Positions 8,179 through 17,844 of a stretch of 64,000 nt of DNA are shown here, piece after piece. The first letter of the stretch is position 1; each line of letters opens with the position of its first letter. Origin of the DNA: Planctomyces sp. GTDB lineage: Bacteria > Planctomycetota > Planctomycetia > Planctomycetales > Planctomycetaceae. Below the pieces are notes generated by a model, which saw only the letters and a program-made list of their open reading frames with translations, made no database searches and was not told the DNA's origin. The position numbers and the translations under genes are program-made. The stretch covers positions 1 through 64,000 of the forward strand of contig JAEUIH010000008.1 of assembly GCA_016795105.1 (NCBI GenBank). Reading direction: 5' to 3'.

Positions 8179-9099
8179 ATGCCCGGAAAGCTGCTCGAAA
8201 GAGAAGAGTACGTTGAACAGGAGTACTTTTTTCGCGTCTATCGTGAGCGGTTACAGCAGAATGTTCCTTCACAGGAAATCCTGCAGACGATTCACGAAGA
8301 AATCCTTGCAACAACCCGATTGCCCCTCGCCATAGATTTCCTGAGAACAGAAATCCTGCACAGTGGTCGCATCAGCGACGGAATGGCTCGGCTGTCCCAC
8401 TATTTCACACCGTTTCAGGCGTTTGTGATTCAGCGAGCCGAAGATGATGAATCTCGATTCGAGCAACTGACTGCGCTCAGGATCCTTGAAAGCGAGGCGC
8501 ATTACCGAGCGAAGAAGGCAGTTCCAGCCGGGCTGTTCGTGTATCAGTTTGAATGTATCGCACGGAACAGACTCGGCTATGCGGATGGACTCCGGGCCAT
8601 GTCGCTCGATCCCCTTTATGACAGCCGTTGGTCCGACTGGATTCAGCGTCTCTCGCAGGAACTCGGCGCATGCGAGCTGGCCGATATCGTATACAGGGCT
8701 TCGGCTCACTTTCAGTCGCGTCGCACGACTCAGCGAACAGCGACAGAGACCTCCGCAGAACTTCCTGCATCCGAACCGGCTCATCCCCTCGCACTGTTTG
8801 GAAATCAGGAAGGCAGAATTGCAAAAGCAAACATTGGTCGAGACCCGCTCTACTTCTTCGCCGCTCTGCAGCGGCAGCTGGACTATCCGGCCATTCCCAG
8901 AGCCCCTCGAAACGACGACTATGAAAAACTGCCGCCGCACCTTGAAGCGCGGCTCAACAAGATCGAGCAGAAGATCAAGCTGGTAGAAATGGAGCAAAAA
9001 GGTGGCATCGATCTGACTCGCTTTTATCGGGGTGATGAAACTCCTCAGTCACTGACGCCTGGGATGCTGCCGCCAGGGATCTCAGACGTCCCGCCTTAA
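8179..9099 (+). CDS. Protein of unknown function, largely helical
   Basis: I do not recognise a named family in this 306-residue protein. It has no signal peptide or membrane segment. The first 180 residues look alpha-helical, with a YFTPFQAFVIQRAEDD segment and a Tyr/Phe-rich GLFVYQFECIARNR segment. A short coiled coil lies near 257-275. The C-terminus is Pro/Gly-rich. AGGAGG lies 11 bases upstream of the ATG. It is probably a cytoplasmic protein specific to planctomycetes. Confidence 0.7.
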   Translation: MPGKLLEREEYVEQEYFFRVYRERLQQNVPSQEILQTIHEEILATTRLPLAIDFLRTEILHSGRISDGMARLSHYFTPFQAFVIQRAEDDESRFEQLTALRILESEAHYRAKKAVPAGLFVYQFECIARNRLGYADGLRAMSLDPLYDSRWSDWIQRLSQELGACELADIVYRASAHFQSRRTTQRTATETSAELPASEPAHPLALFGNQEGRIAKANIGRDPLYFFAALQRQLDYPAIPRAPRNDDYEKLPPHLEARLNKIEQKIKLVEMEQKGGIDLTRFYRGDETPQSLTPGMLPPGISDVPP

Positions 9100-9206
9100 T
9101 CAGGTCCAGTAACCCGGCAACCCGTCACAGCCTGCTCCATAACCAACACACACGTTCAACTCTGCTCTTCGCAGAAGTGAATCCAATTCTTAGATTGAGT
9201 AACCCC

Positions 9207-9995
9207 ATGGCAGAAGAAACATCGGCCAGCATTTACGACTTCCCAAAGTACTACGACCTGCTCTTCGGATCCGACTGGAAGGCTGAGTTTCACTTTCTGG
9301 AAGCCTGCTTTGCCAAACATGCCGAATGTAAAGTCAAAAGAATCTTCGAGCCTGCGTGCGGCACTGGAAGGTTGTTGATTAAACTTGCTCAGGCTGGCTA
9401 CGAAGTCGCCGGAAACGATCTCAATCCAAAAGCGGTCGCGTTTTGCAACAAACGGTTCGCTCGATATGGACTACCGGAAACTGCTGTCGTTCAGGACATG
9501 TCGGACTTTAAAGTTCGAAGGAAGTTTGATGCTGCTTTCAACATGATCAATACCTTCCGACACCTGCCCTCCGAAGAAACAGCTGCCGCACATCTGCGTT
9601 GTATGGCGGCGGCAATGAATAAGGGCGGAATCTATGTGCTCGGCATTCACCTCGAACCCACGGCTTGCCTGGCAATGCAGGAAGAAGGCTGGTCAGCTCG
9701 CAGAGGCAACCTTGTTGTCAACTCCTATATGTGGTCCAAAGGAATTGATCGAAAGAACAGAATGGAGCATCTGGGCCTGCATGTCGATGTTTTCACCCCG
9801 AGCAAAAGGTTGCGGATCGTTGACCACATGGAATATCGAACCTACCAAAAATCTCAGTTCCTGAGCCTCGTAAAGAAGGTGCCCGAACTTGAGATTGTCG
9901 AAACATACGATTTTTCGTACGAAATTGACCAGCCGATCCGAGTTTCAGCCGCAACAGAAGATGTCGTCTACATCCTCAGAAAGAAAAAGAACTGA
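9207..9995 (+). CDS. Class I SAM-dependent methyltransferase
   Basis: The 262-residue product has the Rossmann methyltransferase order: motif I FEPACGTGRLL near residue 49, an acidic end of strand 2 (VAGNDLNP), then FDAAFNMINTFRHL for motif II/post II. Pro-Ala in place of Asp-x-Gly is a common variation. The start is the ATG at 9207; a GTG at 9177 is an alternative. The acceptor substrate is unknown and the neighbours give no hint. Confidence 0.8.
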   Translation: MAEETSASIYDFPKYYDLLFGSDWKAEFHFLEACFAKHAECKVKRIFEPACGTGRLLIKLAQAGYEVAGNDLNPKAVAFCNKRFARYGLPETAVVQDMSDFKVRRKFDAAFNMINTFRHLPSEETAAAHLRCMAAAMNKGGIYVLGIHLEPTACLAMQEEGWSARRGNLVVNSYMWSKGIDRKNRMEHLGLHVDVFTPSKRLRIVDHMEYRTYQKSQFLSLVKKVPELEIVETYDFSYEIDQPIRVSAATEDVVYILRKKKN

Positions 9996-10111
9996 TCATC
10001 CCAAAGACCTCAAATTCCCATCGGTGGGTCGGGCGATCAGTTCAGATTCGAACTTCGATCGCAATGGAAGTTAGTTCGGCAGTTTACTAAACTTTGCGGC
10101 CGGCAAATGCA

Positions 10112-10145
10112 CCGGGCAATTTTGCCCGGCATCCCTGCCAGGGAT
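10112..10145. terminator. Two adjacent hairpins before the cytochrome c gene
   Basis: CCGGGCAA pairs with TTGCCCGG (10112-10129), immediately followed by ATCCCTG against CAGGGAT (10131-10145). No T-run follows. They lie 117 bases after the methyltransferase stop and 45 bases before the cytochrome start, so they could end the upstream message or structure the leader of the downstream one. Confidence 0.4.
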
Positions 10146-10190
10146 TCTCGCGTTCTATCTTGATTCACGATCGACAGGAGTGCGTTGACC

Positions 10191-10676
10191 ATGAGGTCAT
10201 TGACAGGTTTGTTCTGCGGTGCAGGTTTGTGCGTGGTAGTCCTTATTGGAATGCGCTATGACGCAACGTCGAGCGCGGCGTGGGCAGCATCTGCCACTCC
10301 CGTTGCAGATGGCGACGTGGTACCCGTTGAAGAGAGCATGCACGAATTCATGGAGTATGTCTTCCAGCCAACATACAAGCGACTCAAAGTCTCCATGGCG
10401 GCAGCCCCGGCCGACAACGCCGGTTGGAAGGCCATCAAAGCAGATTCGCTCGTACTCGCAGAAAGCTGCAATCTACTGCTCGGCCGCAAGCCCGACGAAA
10501 ATGCCGCAGACTGGGTCAAACATGCTGAAGCATCCCGAACAGATGGAGCCGCTCTGTATAAGGCTGCCAAAGAAAAGAACTTCGATGCAGCTTCAACCGC
10601 CTACAAGGCTATGCTGAATAACTGCAACGCCTGCCATAAGCAGTTTGAAGAAGGTCGACATATCCTGCAGCCATAG
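10191..10676 (+). CDS. Exported c-type cytochrome, cytochrome c prime-like
   Basis: A signal peptide covers about residues 1-32. The mature part is a small helical protein with a single heme motif CNACHKQF near its C-terminus, as in cytochromes c' (four-helix bundle with C-terminal CXXCH). The start is the ATG at 10191, with AGGAG ten bases upstream; a TTG two codons earlier is too close to it. The location is periplasmic, and the role may be electron transfer or gas/ligand binding. Confidence 0.75.
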   Translation: MRSLTGLFCGAGLCVVVLIGMRYDATSSAAWAASATPVADGDVVPVEESMHEFMEYVFQPTYKRLKVSMAAAPADNAGWKAIKADSLVLAESCNLLLGRKPDENAADWVKHAEASRTDGAALYKAAKEKNFDAASTAYKAMLNNCNACHKQFEEGRHILQP

Positions 10677-10802
10677 TCGGTCCAGCAGCCTCCCGCTCAT
10701 CCATCATTGTTACACCCGGGATAAATTCACCGATACACTTGGGACAGATTCACTGCTACACTTTGAACAGCTTCACAACGGAAACGAAACAGAGAAGGAT
10801 TC

Positions 10803-11990
10803 ATGGCAAAGAAATCAATTGCAGACGTCGACGTAAAGGGCCGTAAAGTCCTGATGCGAGTGGACTTCAATGTGCCGCTTGACGAAAACTGCAGCGTCAC
10901 GGATGACCGTCGAGTTCGAATGGCGATTCCATCGATTAAGTCAGTCATTGATCGCGGAGGACGATTGATCCTCTGCAGTCATCTCGGACGCCCGGAGCCC
11001 GGTCAGGACAACTCTAAAGAGAGCCTCAAACCTGCAGCGGATGTTCTAGGAAGTCTTCTTGGATGTTCCGTTAAGTTCGCGACAGATACCGTTGGACCTG
11101 ACGCAACGTCCAAAGTCGCAGACCTCAAGGATGGCGAAATCCTTGTCCTCGAAAACCTTCGCTTTGAAAAAGGTGAGAAGAAGGGCGACACGAACTTTGC
11201 CGGGAAGCTCGCCGCGTTTGCAGACATCTACTGCAACGACGCTTTTGGTACCTGCCATCGTACCGATGCATCCATGGTTGCTGTGCCTCAGGCAATGTCC
11301 GGAAAGCCTCGAGTCGTTGGGTTTCTGGTCGACAAAGAAATCAAGTACTTGTCCGACACCATTACGAAACCGGCTCGCCCGTTTGTAGCCATCCTCGGCG
11401 GGGCAAAGGTTTCTGACAAGATCAATGTCATTCGTAACCTCCTGTCGATTTGCGACAAGGTTCTCATCGGCGGAGCGATGGCGTATACGTTTTCGCTTGC
11501 AAAGGGTGGTAAGGTTGGAAAGAGCCGAGTCGAAAAAGACAAAGTTGAACTCGCCAAAGAACTCATCCAGGTCGGTGGCGATAAACTTGTACTTCCACTC
11601 GATACACACTGCGGTGATGACTTTAAAAGTACGTGCAACAAAGTGGTTGTGAACGCGGGCGAAATCCCGGACAACTTCGAAGGTCTGGACATCGGCCCAA
11701 AGACGTCAAAACTCTACGCTGAACTCGTCGCTTCTGCGAAAACAGTCGTCTGGAACGGCCCCATGGGCGTGTTTGAAATGGCTCCATTCGATGAAGGTAC
11801 TCGGGTCGTCGCAGAGGCGATCGCGAACTCATCGGCTGTCAGCATAATCGGAGGCGGAGACAGCGCTGCTGCCATTCAGCAGCTTGGCTTCGCAGATCGA
11901 GTATCACATGTCAGCACCGGCGGTGGCGCCAGCCTCTCAATGCTTGAAGGCGAAAAATTTGCAGCAGTCGAACTGCTGGATGAAGCCTGA
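10803..11990 (+). CDS. pgk: Phosphoglycerate kinase
   Basis: The enzyme transfers phosphate between 1,3-bisphosphoglycerate and ADP in glycolysis. At 395 residues it is the expected length. Landmarks are [10 protein letters not shown] near residue 19, [10 protein letters not shown] near 58, [15 protein letters not shown] near 144, [13 protein letters not shown] in the hinge region, and a C-terminal [12 protein letters not shown] nucleotide-binding stretch. The gene stands alone, with an isolated hairpin after it. Confidence 0.97.
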   Translation: MAKKSIADVDVKGRKVLMRVDFNVPLDENCSVTDDRRVRMAIPSIKSVIDRGGRLILCSHLGRPEPGQDNSKESLKPAADVLGSLLGCSVKFATDTVGPDATSKVADLKDGEILVLENLRFEKGEKKGDTNFAGKLAAFADIYCNDAFGTCHRTDASMVAVPQAMSGKPRVVGFLVDKEIKYLSDTITKPARPFVAILGGAKVSDKINVIRNLLSICDKVLIGGAMAYTFSLAKGGKVGKSRVEKDKVELAKELIQVGGDKLVLPLDTHCGDDFKSTCNKVVVNAGEIPDNFEGLDIGPKTSKLYAELVASAKTVVWNGPMGVFEMAPFDEGTRVVAEAIANSSAVSIIGGGDSAAAIQQLGFADRVSHVSTGGGASLSMLEGEKFAAVELLDEA

Positions 11991-12031
11991 ATTCATAAGG
12001 CAGGTTTGCATAAATGATCTGATCGACAGCT

Positions 12032-12053
12032 GGACGGGCCTTCGTGCCCGTCC
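12032..12053 (+). terminator. Hairpin downstream of pgk
   Basis: GGACGGGC pairs with GCCCGTCC around a CTTCGT loop, a GC-rich 8-bp stem starting 42 bases after the pgk stop. No U-tract follows. Confidence 0.5.
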
Positions 12054-12158
12054 ACTTCGCTGCAGCACCAATTGTGATTTCTATCCATCCGGCTAGAATC
12101 CCTCGCAGATTCCAATCTTTTTCAGCAGAGTGCTCGTCACGCAGGTGAGACTGGTTCA

Positions 12159-13175
12159 ATGACATCACTTCCCGTTCTCGAATTTGTTCTGAAGAACTAC
12201 AAGAACTTCAATGCTCGCGTCACACGTGATGCCATCATTGCCTATTGGAATCACCTTCAGGCAGGAGGCAAGATGTTCTGGACGCTCGCCGGAGCAATGT
12301 CATCAGCTCAGCTTGGAATAACACTCGCGCCCGCCATTCGAGAGGGTCTGATTCACGGAATCTCGTCCACCGGTGCGAATCTCGAAGAATCCCTCTTCAG
12401 ACTCGTCGCAAACGACAGCTACAAGGACTTTCCTGACTACCGCTATTTCAGAAAATCAGACGACACACGGATTCTGAAGGATCGAATGCGTCGAGTAACT
12501 GATACGAGTATCCCCGAAGATGAAGCGTTCCGTGCAGTCGAAAAGTTCATCGTACCAATGTGGGAAACGGCTACGAAGAATGGTGAGCGACGGTTCTGGC
12601 ATGAGTACTTCTATGAACTGATTCAAAAGCTTCCGTCGAAACTGCATGAGGGAAGAGCCGATGAGTCATGGTTACTCGCGGCTGCAAAAGCCAATATTCC
12701 AATCGTCGTACCCGGCTACGAAGACTCGACCTTCGGAAACATCTTCGCGTCACACGTAAAGCTGGGTGAGTGCTCTGCCTCCATCGTGAAGTCCGGCATC
12801 GAGTATATGGCAGCCTTCTACGATCAGTATCAGGAGATGTCGACGGGGGAAGGTGTCGGGTTCTTCCAGATTGGCGGCGGCATTGCAGGAGACTTCCCAA
12901 TCTGCGTCGTGCCTTCAATCAAATATGATCTCGGAAAGAAAGCAAAACCCTGGGCCTACTTTTGCCAGATTTCAGACTCAACAACTTCTTACGGCTCTTA
13001 CTCCGGTGCTACTCCAAATGAAAAGATTACCTGGGATAAGCTGACTGAGAAGACACCAATGTTTGTGATTGAATCGGACGCCACGATCGTCGCTCCATTG
13101 ATGATGTCTGCTCTGCTTGAATGTCAGCGAAATCCAAAGGACGCAAACAAACTGATCGCCAAAGCAGCCAACTAG
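12159..13175 (+). CDS. Deoxyhypusine synthase-like protein
   Basis: The 338-residue protein is of DHS-family length, with the family segments SGATPNEKITWDK near 290 and IESDATIVAPLMMSALLE near 310. The DHS active-site lysine sits in a WGK context in the human enzyme; here the aligned residues read WDK, so the lysine is kept. Eukaryotic and archaeal DHS modifies eIF5A, which bacteria lack. Bacterial homologues are linked to homospermidine-type polyamine synthesis, which is the likelier role. It lies 168 bases after pgk. Confidence 0.8.
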   Translation: MTSLPVLEFVLKNYKNFNARVTRDAIIAYWNHLQAGGKMFWTLAGAMSSAQLGITLAPAIREGLIHGISSTGANLEESLFRLVANDSYKDFPDYRYFRKSDDTRILKDRMRRVTDTSIPEDEAFRAVEKFIVPMWETATKNGERRFWHEYFYELIQKLPSKLHEGRADESWLLAAAKANIPIVVPGYEDSTFGNIFASHVKLGECSASIVKSGIEYMAAFYDQYQEMSTGEGVGFFQIGGGIAGDFPICVVPSIKYDLGKKAKPWAYFCQISDSTTSYGSYSGATPNEKITWDKLTEKTPMFVIESDATIVAPLMMSALLECQRNPKDANKLIAKAAN

Positions 13176-13186
13176 TGCTGCGGCCG

Positions 13187-13495
13187 TCAATACACTGACC
13201 TTGAGTGAGACCGTGAGCCTGTCGGCAATCCAGGATTGATTGATTCCGGACCGACCGGCAGCCCTCGCAGAGTCCGCTCTTCTGCGGCCCGCTGAGCCTC
13301 TGATCTCGGACGGTCATAGCCACGCGGAGCAAAATCCGTCGATGGTCCAATGTCCGGGTCCGAAAACGGATTCTGTCGCTGGAATGCGCGGTTTTCCGCC
13401 TGAGGAAAATACGACATGCACTGTGGCATACGAGTATTCTCAGGGTTCATGCAGCCGCAGATTCCGAACAGCAGCACATACCAGAACGATCGCAC
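13187..13495 (-). CDS. Small lipoprotein
   Basis: A GTG start at 13495 gives a 102-residue product beginning VRSFWYVLLFGICGC, a short basic and hydrophobic lipoprotein signal with an ICGC lipobox. The rest is polar, with a QNPFSDPDIGP segment and an Arg-rich stretch ending near LRGLPVGPE. No enzyme domain is seen. A longer frame up to 13693 exists, but its N-terminal part has no signal-like character. The gene converges with the DHS-like gene. Function unknown. Confidence 0.55.
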   Translation of the reverse strand: MRSFWYVLLFGICGCMNPENTRMPQCMSYFPQAENRAFQRQNPFSDPDIGPSTDFAPRGYDRPRSEAQRAAEERTLRGLPVGPESINPGLPTGSRSHSRSVY

Positions 13496-13917
13496 TGCGC
13501 GAACATATTCCCAAACTGCAGCCGCGGTTTCCCGCGTAGCCGCTTCAGGACATTCAGTGTTCGTTGCCGCTGAGATTTTCACGTTTGTGCATCCTGCACC
13601 AGGATCCGTACCAGGCAAAGTCAACAAAAACTCGCTCTGGTTCCTCCGGAATCTACCTGCAATTCCTGCCGAAGAGCAATGCCAATTGCTCAATCGTGCA
13701 GAACGTCAGCATTCGAAATCGCATTGTGTGCGTGGAAACACCCATACAAAAGATGCGATCTTTACGCATTTTGCGACCTATGTTTCATTTGCGTAGTTTA
13801 ATCTCGCGCTGCGGAAGACTGCACAATTTACGCAATCACCCCTATCTCACAGGTTCAGGAAGTTCGAATGCCCTTCGATACTCCCGTCGACTTTGTGGAT
13901 TGAGGGGCGGGGGTTTC
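13496..13917. promoter_or_regulatory. Divergent intergenic region with three TTACGCA-type motifs
   Basis: This 420-base gap separates the lipoprotein gene (minus) from the PilZ-like gene (plus). It holds TTTACGCATT (13761-13770), the inverted form ATTTGCGTA (13787-13795) and ATTTACGCAAT (13826-13836) within 80 bases. Repeats of one core in both orientations in a divergent promoter region look like an operator. The regulator is unknown. Confidence 0.3.
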
Positions 13918-14652
13918 ATGAGTGCAACGGAACAACAGGTGGGACTACCAGGCGTTCGGGGAGGGTTCTCAGGAACTCCCGAAGCGCGTGTCTCAATGTG
14001 CCTTGACTGTGGCGCGCCTTTGCCTGCAATCCTGATGGATGTTGCACGAAATGACGTGCTGATCCTGACAGACCGACCGCTGCGGTTTGGAACTCAACTG
14101 CAGATGGCAATCTACTGCGATTTGATTACAGCGATTTCGTACAATCGAGGCACTGTTCACAGTTGTCGTGCGACTTCGCGGGGCTGGGAAATCGGTGTCT
14201 TTCTCTCGCAGACACTTCCGCTTCGCCTGACCTCGAGAGCATTCGACGATATTCGCGGCCACCTGCGCTATGAATGTGACTGGAAAGCCTGGCTGCTCTG
14301 GGACGGTAACGGGGTTCTTGATCCCATTCGCATTGTCAATTACAGCATCGGTGGTATGCGAATTCGGATGAATTACTGCGTACCGGCCGGAAGCGAATTC
14401 ACGTTGTTTCCATCTGCGGGCAATCGGACTGAGGGTGCAGTTCCGGGTAAACTGCAATGGTGTCGGCAGGCCGGCGATGAGATTTATGCAGGCTGTTTGA
14501 TCTACGGAAATCGTGGTCGTGAACTACCTCGGATGTTTGCTAACCTTTCCGCCGTGCATGTCTCGCAGGGATCACCGCCAAGCCGATTCCTGGAAGAAGA
14601 TAGTCCGGACACACTGCTGCTGGATCTCATGAAAGAAGACCGGTTTCTCTGA
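13918..14652 (+). CDS. PilZ-like protein
   Basis: I start the gene at the ATG at 13918 (GAGGGGCGGGGG upstream), giving 244 residues. The second half resembles a PilZ domain: RGHLRYECDWKAWL supplies Arg residues and is followed by IRIVNYSIGGMRIRM, close to the PilZ (D/N)xSxxG signature. PilZ domains bind cyclic di-GMP. The first half shows a similar beta pattern, possibly a second diverged copy. The canonical RxxxR motif is not clean, so ligand binding is uncertain. Confidence 0.6.
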   Translation: MSATEQQVGLPGVRGGFSGTPEARVSMCLDCGAPLPAILMDVARNDVLILTDRPLRFGTQLQMAIYCDLITAISYNRGTVHSCRATSRGWEIGVFLSQTLPLRLTSRAFDDIRGHLRYECDWKAWLLWDGNGVLDPIRIVNYSIGGMRIRMNYCVPAGSEFTLFPSAGNRTEGAVPGKLQWCRQAGDEIYAGCLIYGNRGRELPRMFANLSAVHVSQGSPPSRFLEEDSPDTLLLDLMKEDRFL

Positions 14653-14840
14653 ACACAGTTCGTGGGCTGAAGAATCGCTAAATCCGGAGAATACTCCGCA
14701 AAGGCCGCTGCCTGCGTCAACTCCCTGATTTCTCATTGAAGTCACTTGAACGAATTGCCGTTTCATGCGATGACGCTGGATTGTGGTGGGCAGCGATCCG
14801 TTGACTTCCACAGATCGAAATTCGGAAAGAGACAGATCAA

Positions 14841-16355
14841 ATGGCAGATCGTCGAAGAATTGTATTGACCGCATCTGAAGCAGTACCGTTCTCAAAGACC
14901 GGTGGCCTGGCAGACGTTATTGGAGCGCTGGCAAAGTCACTCGACCAAATGGGTCATGACGTCGTGATGATCATCCCGGACTATTACGTGCAGCGGCAGC
15001 GGAATCGTAATCTTCCAAAAATCTCGGACACAGGTCTGAGATTCTCGATCGATATGAATGGTCGGCAGATGCCGGCATCCGTCAACTGGACAACACTTCC
15101 GGGGAGTGATGTTCGGGTATTCCTGATTCGCCAGCCGGAGTATTTTGATCGACCACAGCTCTATCAGGAGAACGGTCATGGTTATGTCGACAACTGTGCT
15201 CGTTACTGTTTCTTCAGCCGCGCGGTGCTCGAAGTTTGTCGCCAGATGGTTCTTCGGCCCGATGTGATTCACTGCAACGACTGGCAAACGGGCCTGATTC
15301 CGGCACTGCTGAATACTCAATATGCCCGAGTCCCCGGTTTTGAACGAACGTCATCGATCATGACGATTCACAATATGGCCTATCAGGGGCGATTCTGGCA
15401 CTTTGATATGCCTCTGACCGGAATGGACTGGAGATACTTCAACTACCACCACATGGAAGCGTGGGGAGACATGAATCTCCTGAAGACCGGTATCTCGTTC
15501 GCTGATCAGGTAACAACGGTCAGCCCCACATATGCAAAGGAAATCTGCACAGCCGATGGCGGCTATGGCCTCGAAGGGGTCCTCCGACATCGCAGGGACG
15601 ATCTCATCGGTATACTCAACGGTATCGACGACGATGTCTGGAATCCTGAAAAGGACAGCTTTCTTCCGACCTGTTACAGTCTTGACTCGATTGATCATGG
15701 AAAGCCACAGTGCAAGGCGTTTCTGCAGCAGCGCATGGGTTTGCCGACGCGCAGCGATGTGCCACTGTTTGGAATGGTTTCCCGGATGACGGATCAGAAG
15801 GGATTTGATCTGATCACAGAAGCCGCCGAACGGCTCCTCTCGCGAGACCTGCAGATTGCATTTCTTGGAACAGGTGACCCCTATTACGAAAGTCAGATCA
15901 CAGGTCTTGCACAACGGTTCCCTTCCAAAGTCGCAGTGCAGATTGGCTTTGACGAATCATTGGCACATCAGATCGAAGGCGGTTCGGACGCATTTTTGAT
16001 GCCGAGTCGCTTTGAACCCTGTGGGCTCAACCAAATGTACAGCCTGCGATATGGAACCGTCCCGGTCGTGCGCAATGTTGGCGGACTTGCGGATTCTGTG
16101 ATGGATTTTGATCTGAATCCGCATTCGCTGAACACCGCAAATGGGTTCGTATTCGCAGACTACAACCGTGACGCGCTGGCGGGTACCGTTGAGCGTGCTC
16201 TCGATACCTTCGCACGTCCGCAGGTCTGGAAGCAGCTTGTCCGAAATGGAATGTCCCGCGACTGGTCGTGGAATCGAAGTGCCGAGGAGTATGTTCGGGT
16301 CTATGAGTCCGCGATTGCCAACATCGATTCTCGTGACGAGGATGGTCGCAGGTAG
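14841..16355 (+). CDS. glgA: Glycogen synthase (GT5)
   Basis: The enzyme transfers glucose from ADP-glucose to the growing alpha-1,4-glucan. The 504-residue protein carries the N-terminal KTGGLADV motif (residues 20-27) for ADP-glucose binding. It also has HCNDWQTGLIP, a TIHNMAYQG segment, and the C-terminal GT-B signature SRFEPCGLNQMYSLRYGT. All the expected GT5 regions are present. It converges with the permease gene, with only 19 bases between the stops. Confidence 0.95.
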   Translation: MADRRRIVLTASEAVPFSKTGGLADVIGALAKSLDQMGHDVVMIIPDYYVQRQRNRNLPKISDTGLRFSIDMNGRQMPASVNWTTLPGSDVRVFLIRQPEYFDRPQLYQENGHGYVDNCARYCFFSRAVLEVCRQMVLRPDVIHCNDWQTGLIPALLNTQYARVPGFERTSSIMTIHNMAYQGRFWHFDMPLTGMDWRYFNYHHMEAWGDMNLLKTGISFADQVTTVSPTYAKEICTADGGYGLEGVLRHRRDDLIGILNGIDDDVWNPEKDSFLPTCYSLDSIDHGKPQCKAFLQQRMGLPTRSDVPLFGMVSRMTDQKGFDLITEAAERLLSRDLQIAFLGTGDPYYESQITGLAQRFPSKVAVQIGFDESLAHQIEGGSDAFLMPSRFEPCGLNQMYSLRYGTVPVVRNVGGLADSVMDFDLNPHSLNTANGFVFADYNRDALAGTVERALDTFARPQVWKQLVRNGMSRDWSWNRSAEEYVRVYESAIANIDSRDEDGRR

Positions 16356-16374
16356 CCCGACTCTTATCGATGCT

Positions 16375-17697
16375 TCATTGCCGAATTCCGCCAATTCGTC
16401 GTATAGCAATCCATAGCAGCAGGCCGGAAAAGATCGTCCAGAATGCTCCCTGGATGTTTGCAGAGTTCTCCGACAACATCAACACCACAGCCAGCGTTGT
16501 CGCTCCGACATAGCAGGCTGCCGCAGTCCGAATCACAGACTGCAGCCCTGGCCGAATACCGCCACGAACAAACACATCCGATCCAAACGGTATCAGAGTA
16601 CTGACGGCCAGGGCCGAACTGATTGATAAAGTGGTTCCCATATAATTGAGAAGCTGGTGCAGGTCGGAAACCAGAACGACACCCGCCGCCAAAAATGCCT
16701 GCATCAGTATAGAACGATGCATCACGCCCTTCTCAGCCGCGAAGAATGACGGAAAAACGCCATCATTCGCCATCTGTGCGTACACCCGGGGTCCAGTCAT
16801 CACCATACCGGCTACCGACGTCAACGTCGCCACCGCTATCGTCCCTCGAATCAGTCGTTCAAGCGATACTCCACCCACAGCCCTGGCGGCAATGGCGGCC
16901 ACGTCCGGTTGTCCCGCAATTTCTCTGGCAGGAACAGCCGCCACAAACACTGTATTCAGTGCCAGATAGAGGACTGTGACAATCAACGTGCCCATCAGCA
17001 GAGCATTGGGAATCACTCGCTCACCGTTCGGAACTTCAGAACCCACATAGATCGCAGCATTGAATCCGGCATAACTCAGTGAAATCCACATCACAGCTTT
17101 CGCCATCTCGACAGCGATCTTGTCCCATTTGACAGGAGCGTCGGGCAGCGGTGCCCAGTGCCATCCATGTGAACGGATCACAATGACCACCCAGCCAAGA
17201 AACAATATGAGAGCACCAACCTTCAGGATTACGACAGCGTTTTGAATTCGGGTTGTCATCTCAACAAACCACGAATGCCCGACACCAAATGCCAGGATCA
17301 GCCCAATCGCCGCGACATTCTCAGGCAACCAGGCCGGACGATCAGGAATCGCATACGTCTCAAACGTCATCGCAGTCAATGCAATGGCGCTCGTGAAACC
17401 AGCCGTGAGCGATACCCATCCGGCAATAAATCCAGCGGCAGGATGCAGCTGCCGACTCAGATACAGGTACTCACCTCCGGACTGTGGCATCAGTCGCGCA
17501 AGGACGCCGTAAGAGACCGCTCCGCAAACCGCAATCCCTCCGCCGATCAGCCATGCAATGAGTACCCGCGATGGAGAACCGAGTGACGCGATTGAAAACC
17601 CGGACGTTGTAAAGACGCCGGAACCAATCATGCTGGCAATCACAACACAAATCAGGGTTGTCAGGCCAAATGTTGTCGAACGCTGTTGATGATTCAC
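16375..17697 (-). CDS. APC-family amino acid/polyamine permease
   Basis: About 440 residues with roughly 12 hydrophobic segments. The first contains the APC signature VIASMIGSGVF, where the Gly-rich unwound part of TM1 binds the substrate's amino and carboxyl groups. I chose the GTG at 17697, preceded by GAGGAGG, rather than the upstream ATG at 17778, because the added residues are polar and atypical. It probably imports or exchanges amino acids. The substrate is not readable from sequence. Confidence 0.85.
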   Translation of the reverse strand: MNHQQRSTTFGLTTLICVVIASMIGSGVFTTSGFSIASLGSPSRVLIAWLIGGGIAVCGAVSYGVLARLMPQSGGEYLYLSRQLHPAAGFIAGWVSLTAGFTSAIALTAMTFETYAIPDRPAWLPENVAAIGLILAFGVGHSWFVEMTTRIQNAVVILKVGALILFLGWVVIVIRSHGWHWAPLPDAPVKWDKIAVEMAKAVMWISLSYAGFNAAIYVGSEVPNGERVIPNALLMGTLIVTVLYLALNTVFVAAVPAREIAGQPDVAAIAARAVGGVSLERLIRGTIAVATLTSVAGMVMTGPRVYAQMANDGVFPSFFAAEKGVMHRSILMQAFLAAGVVLVSDLHQLLNYMGTTLSISSALAVSTLIPFGSDVFVRGGIRPGLQSVIRTAAACYVGATTLAVVLMLSENSANIQGAFWTIFSGLLLWIAIRRIGGIRQ

Positions 17698-17844
17698 TTG
17701 CTGAATACCGCCTCCTCTGAAAACACATGTCCAGTGCTCGACAGACTCAAACAGAACATCATGATCAATGGAAACCACGACCTGAGTCTTCCCATTGTTT
17801 GATCCCTTTAGTAGTCACGTCGCAAGCATTCGGTTTGCCAGTCC

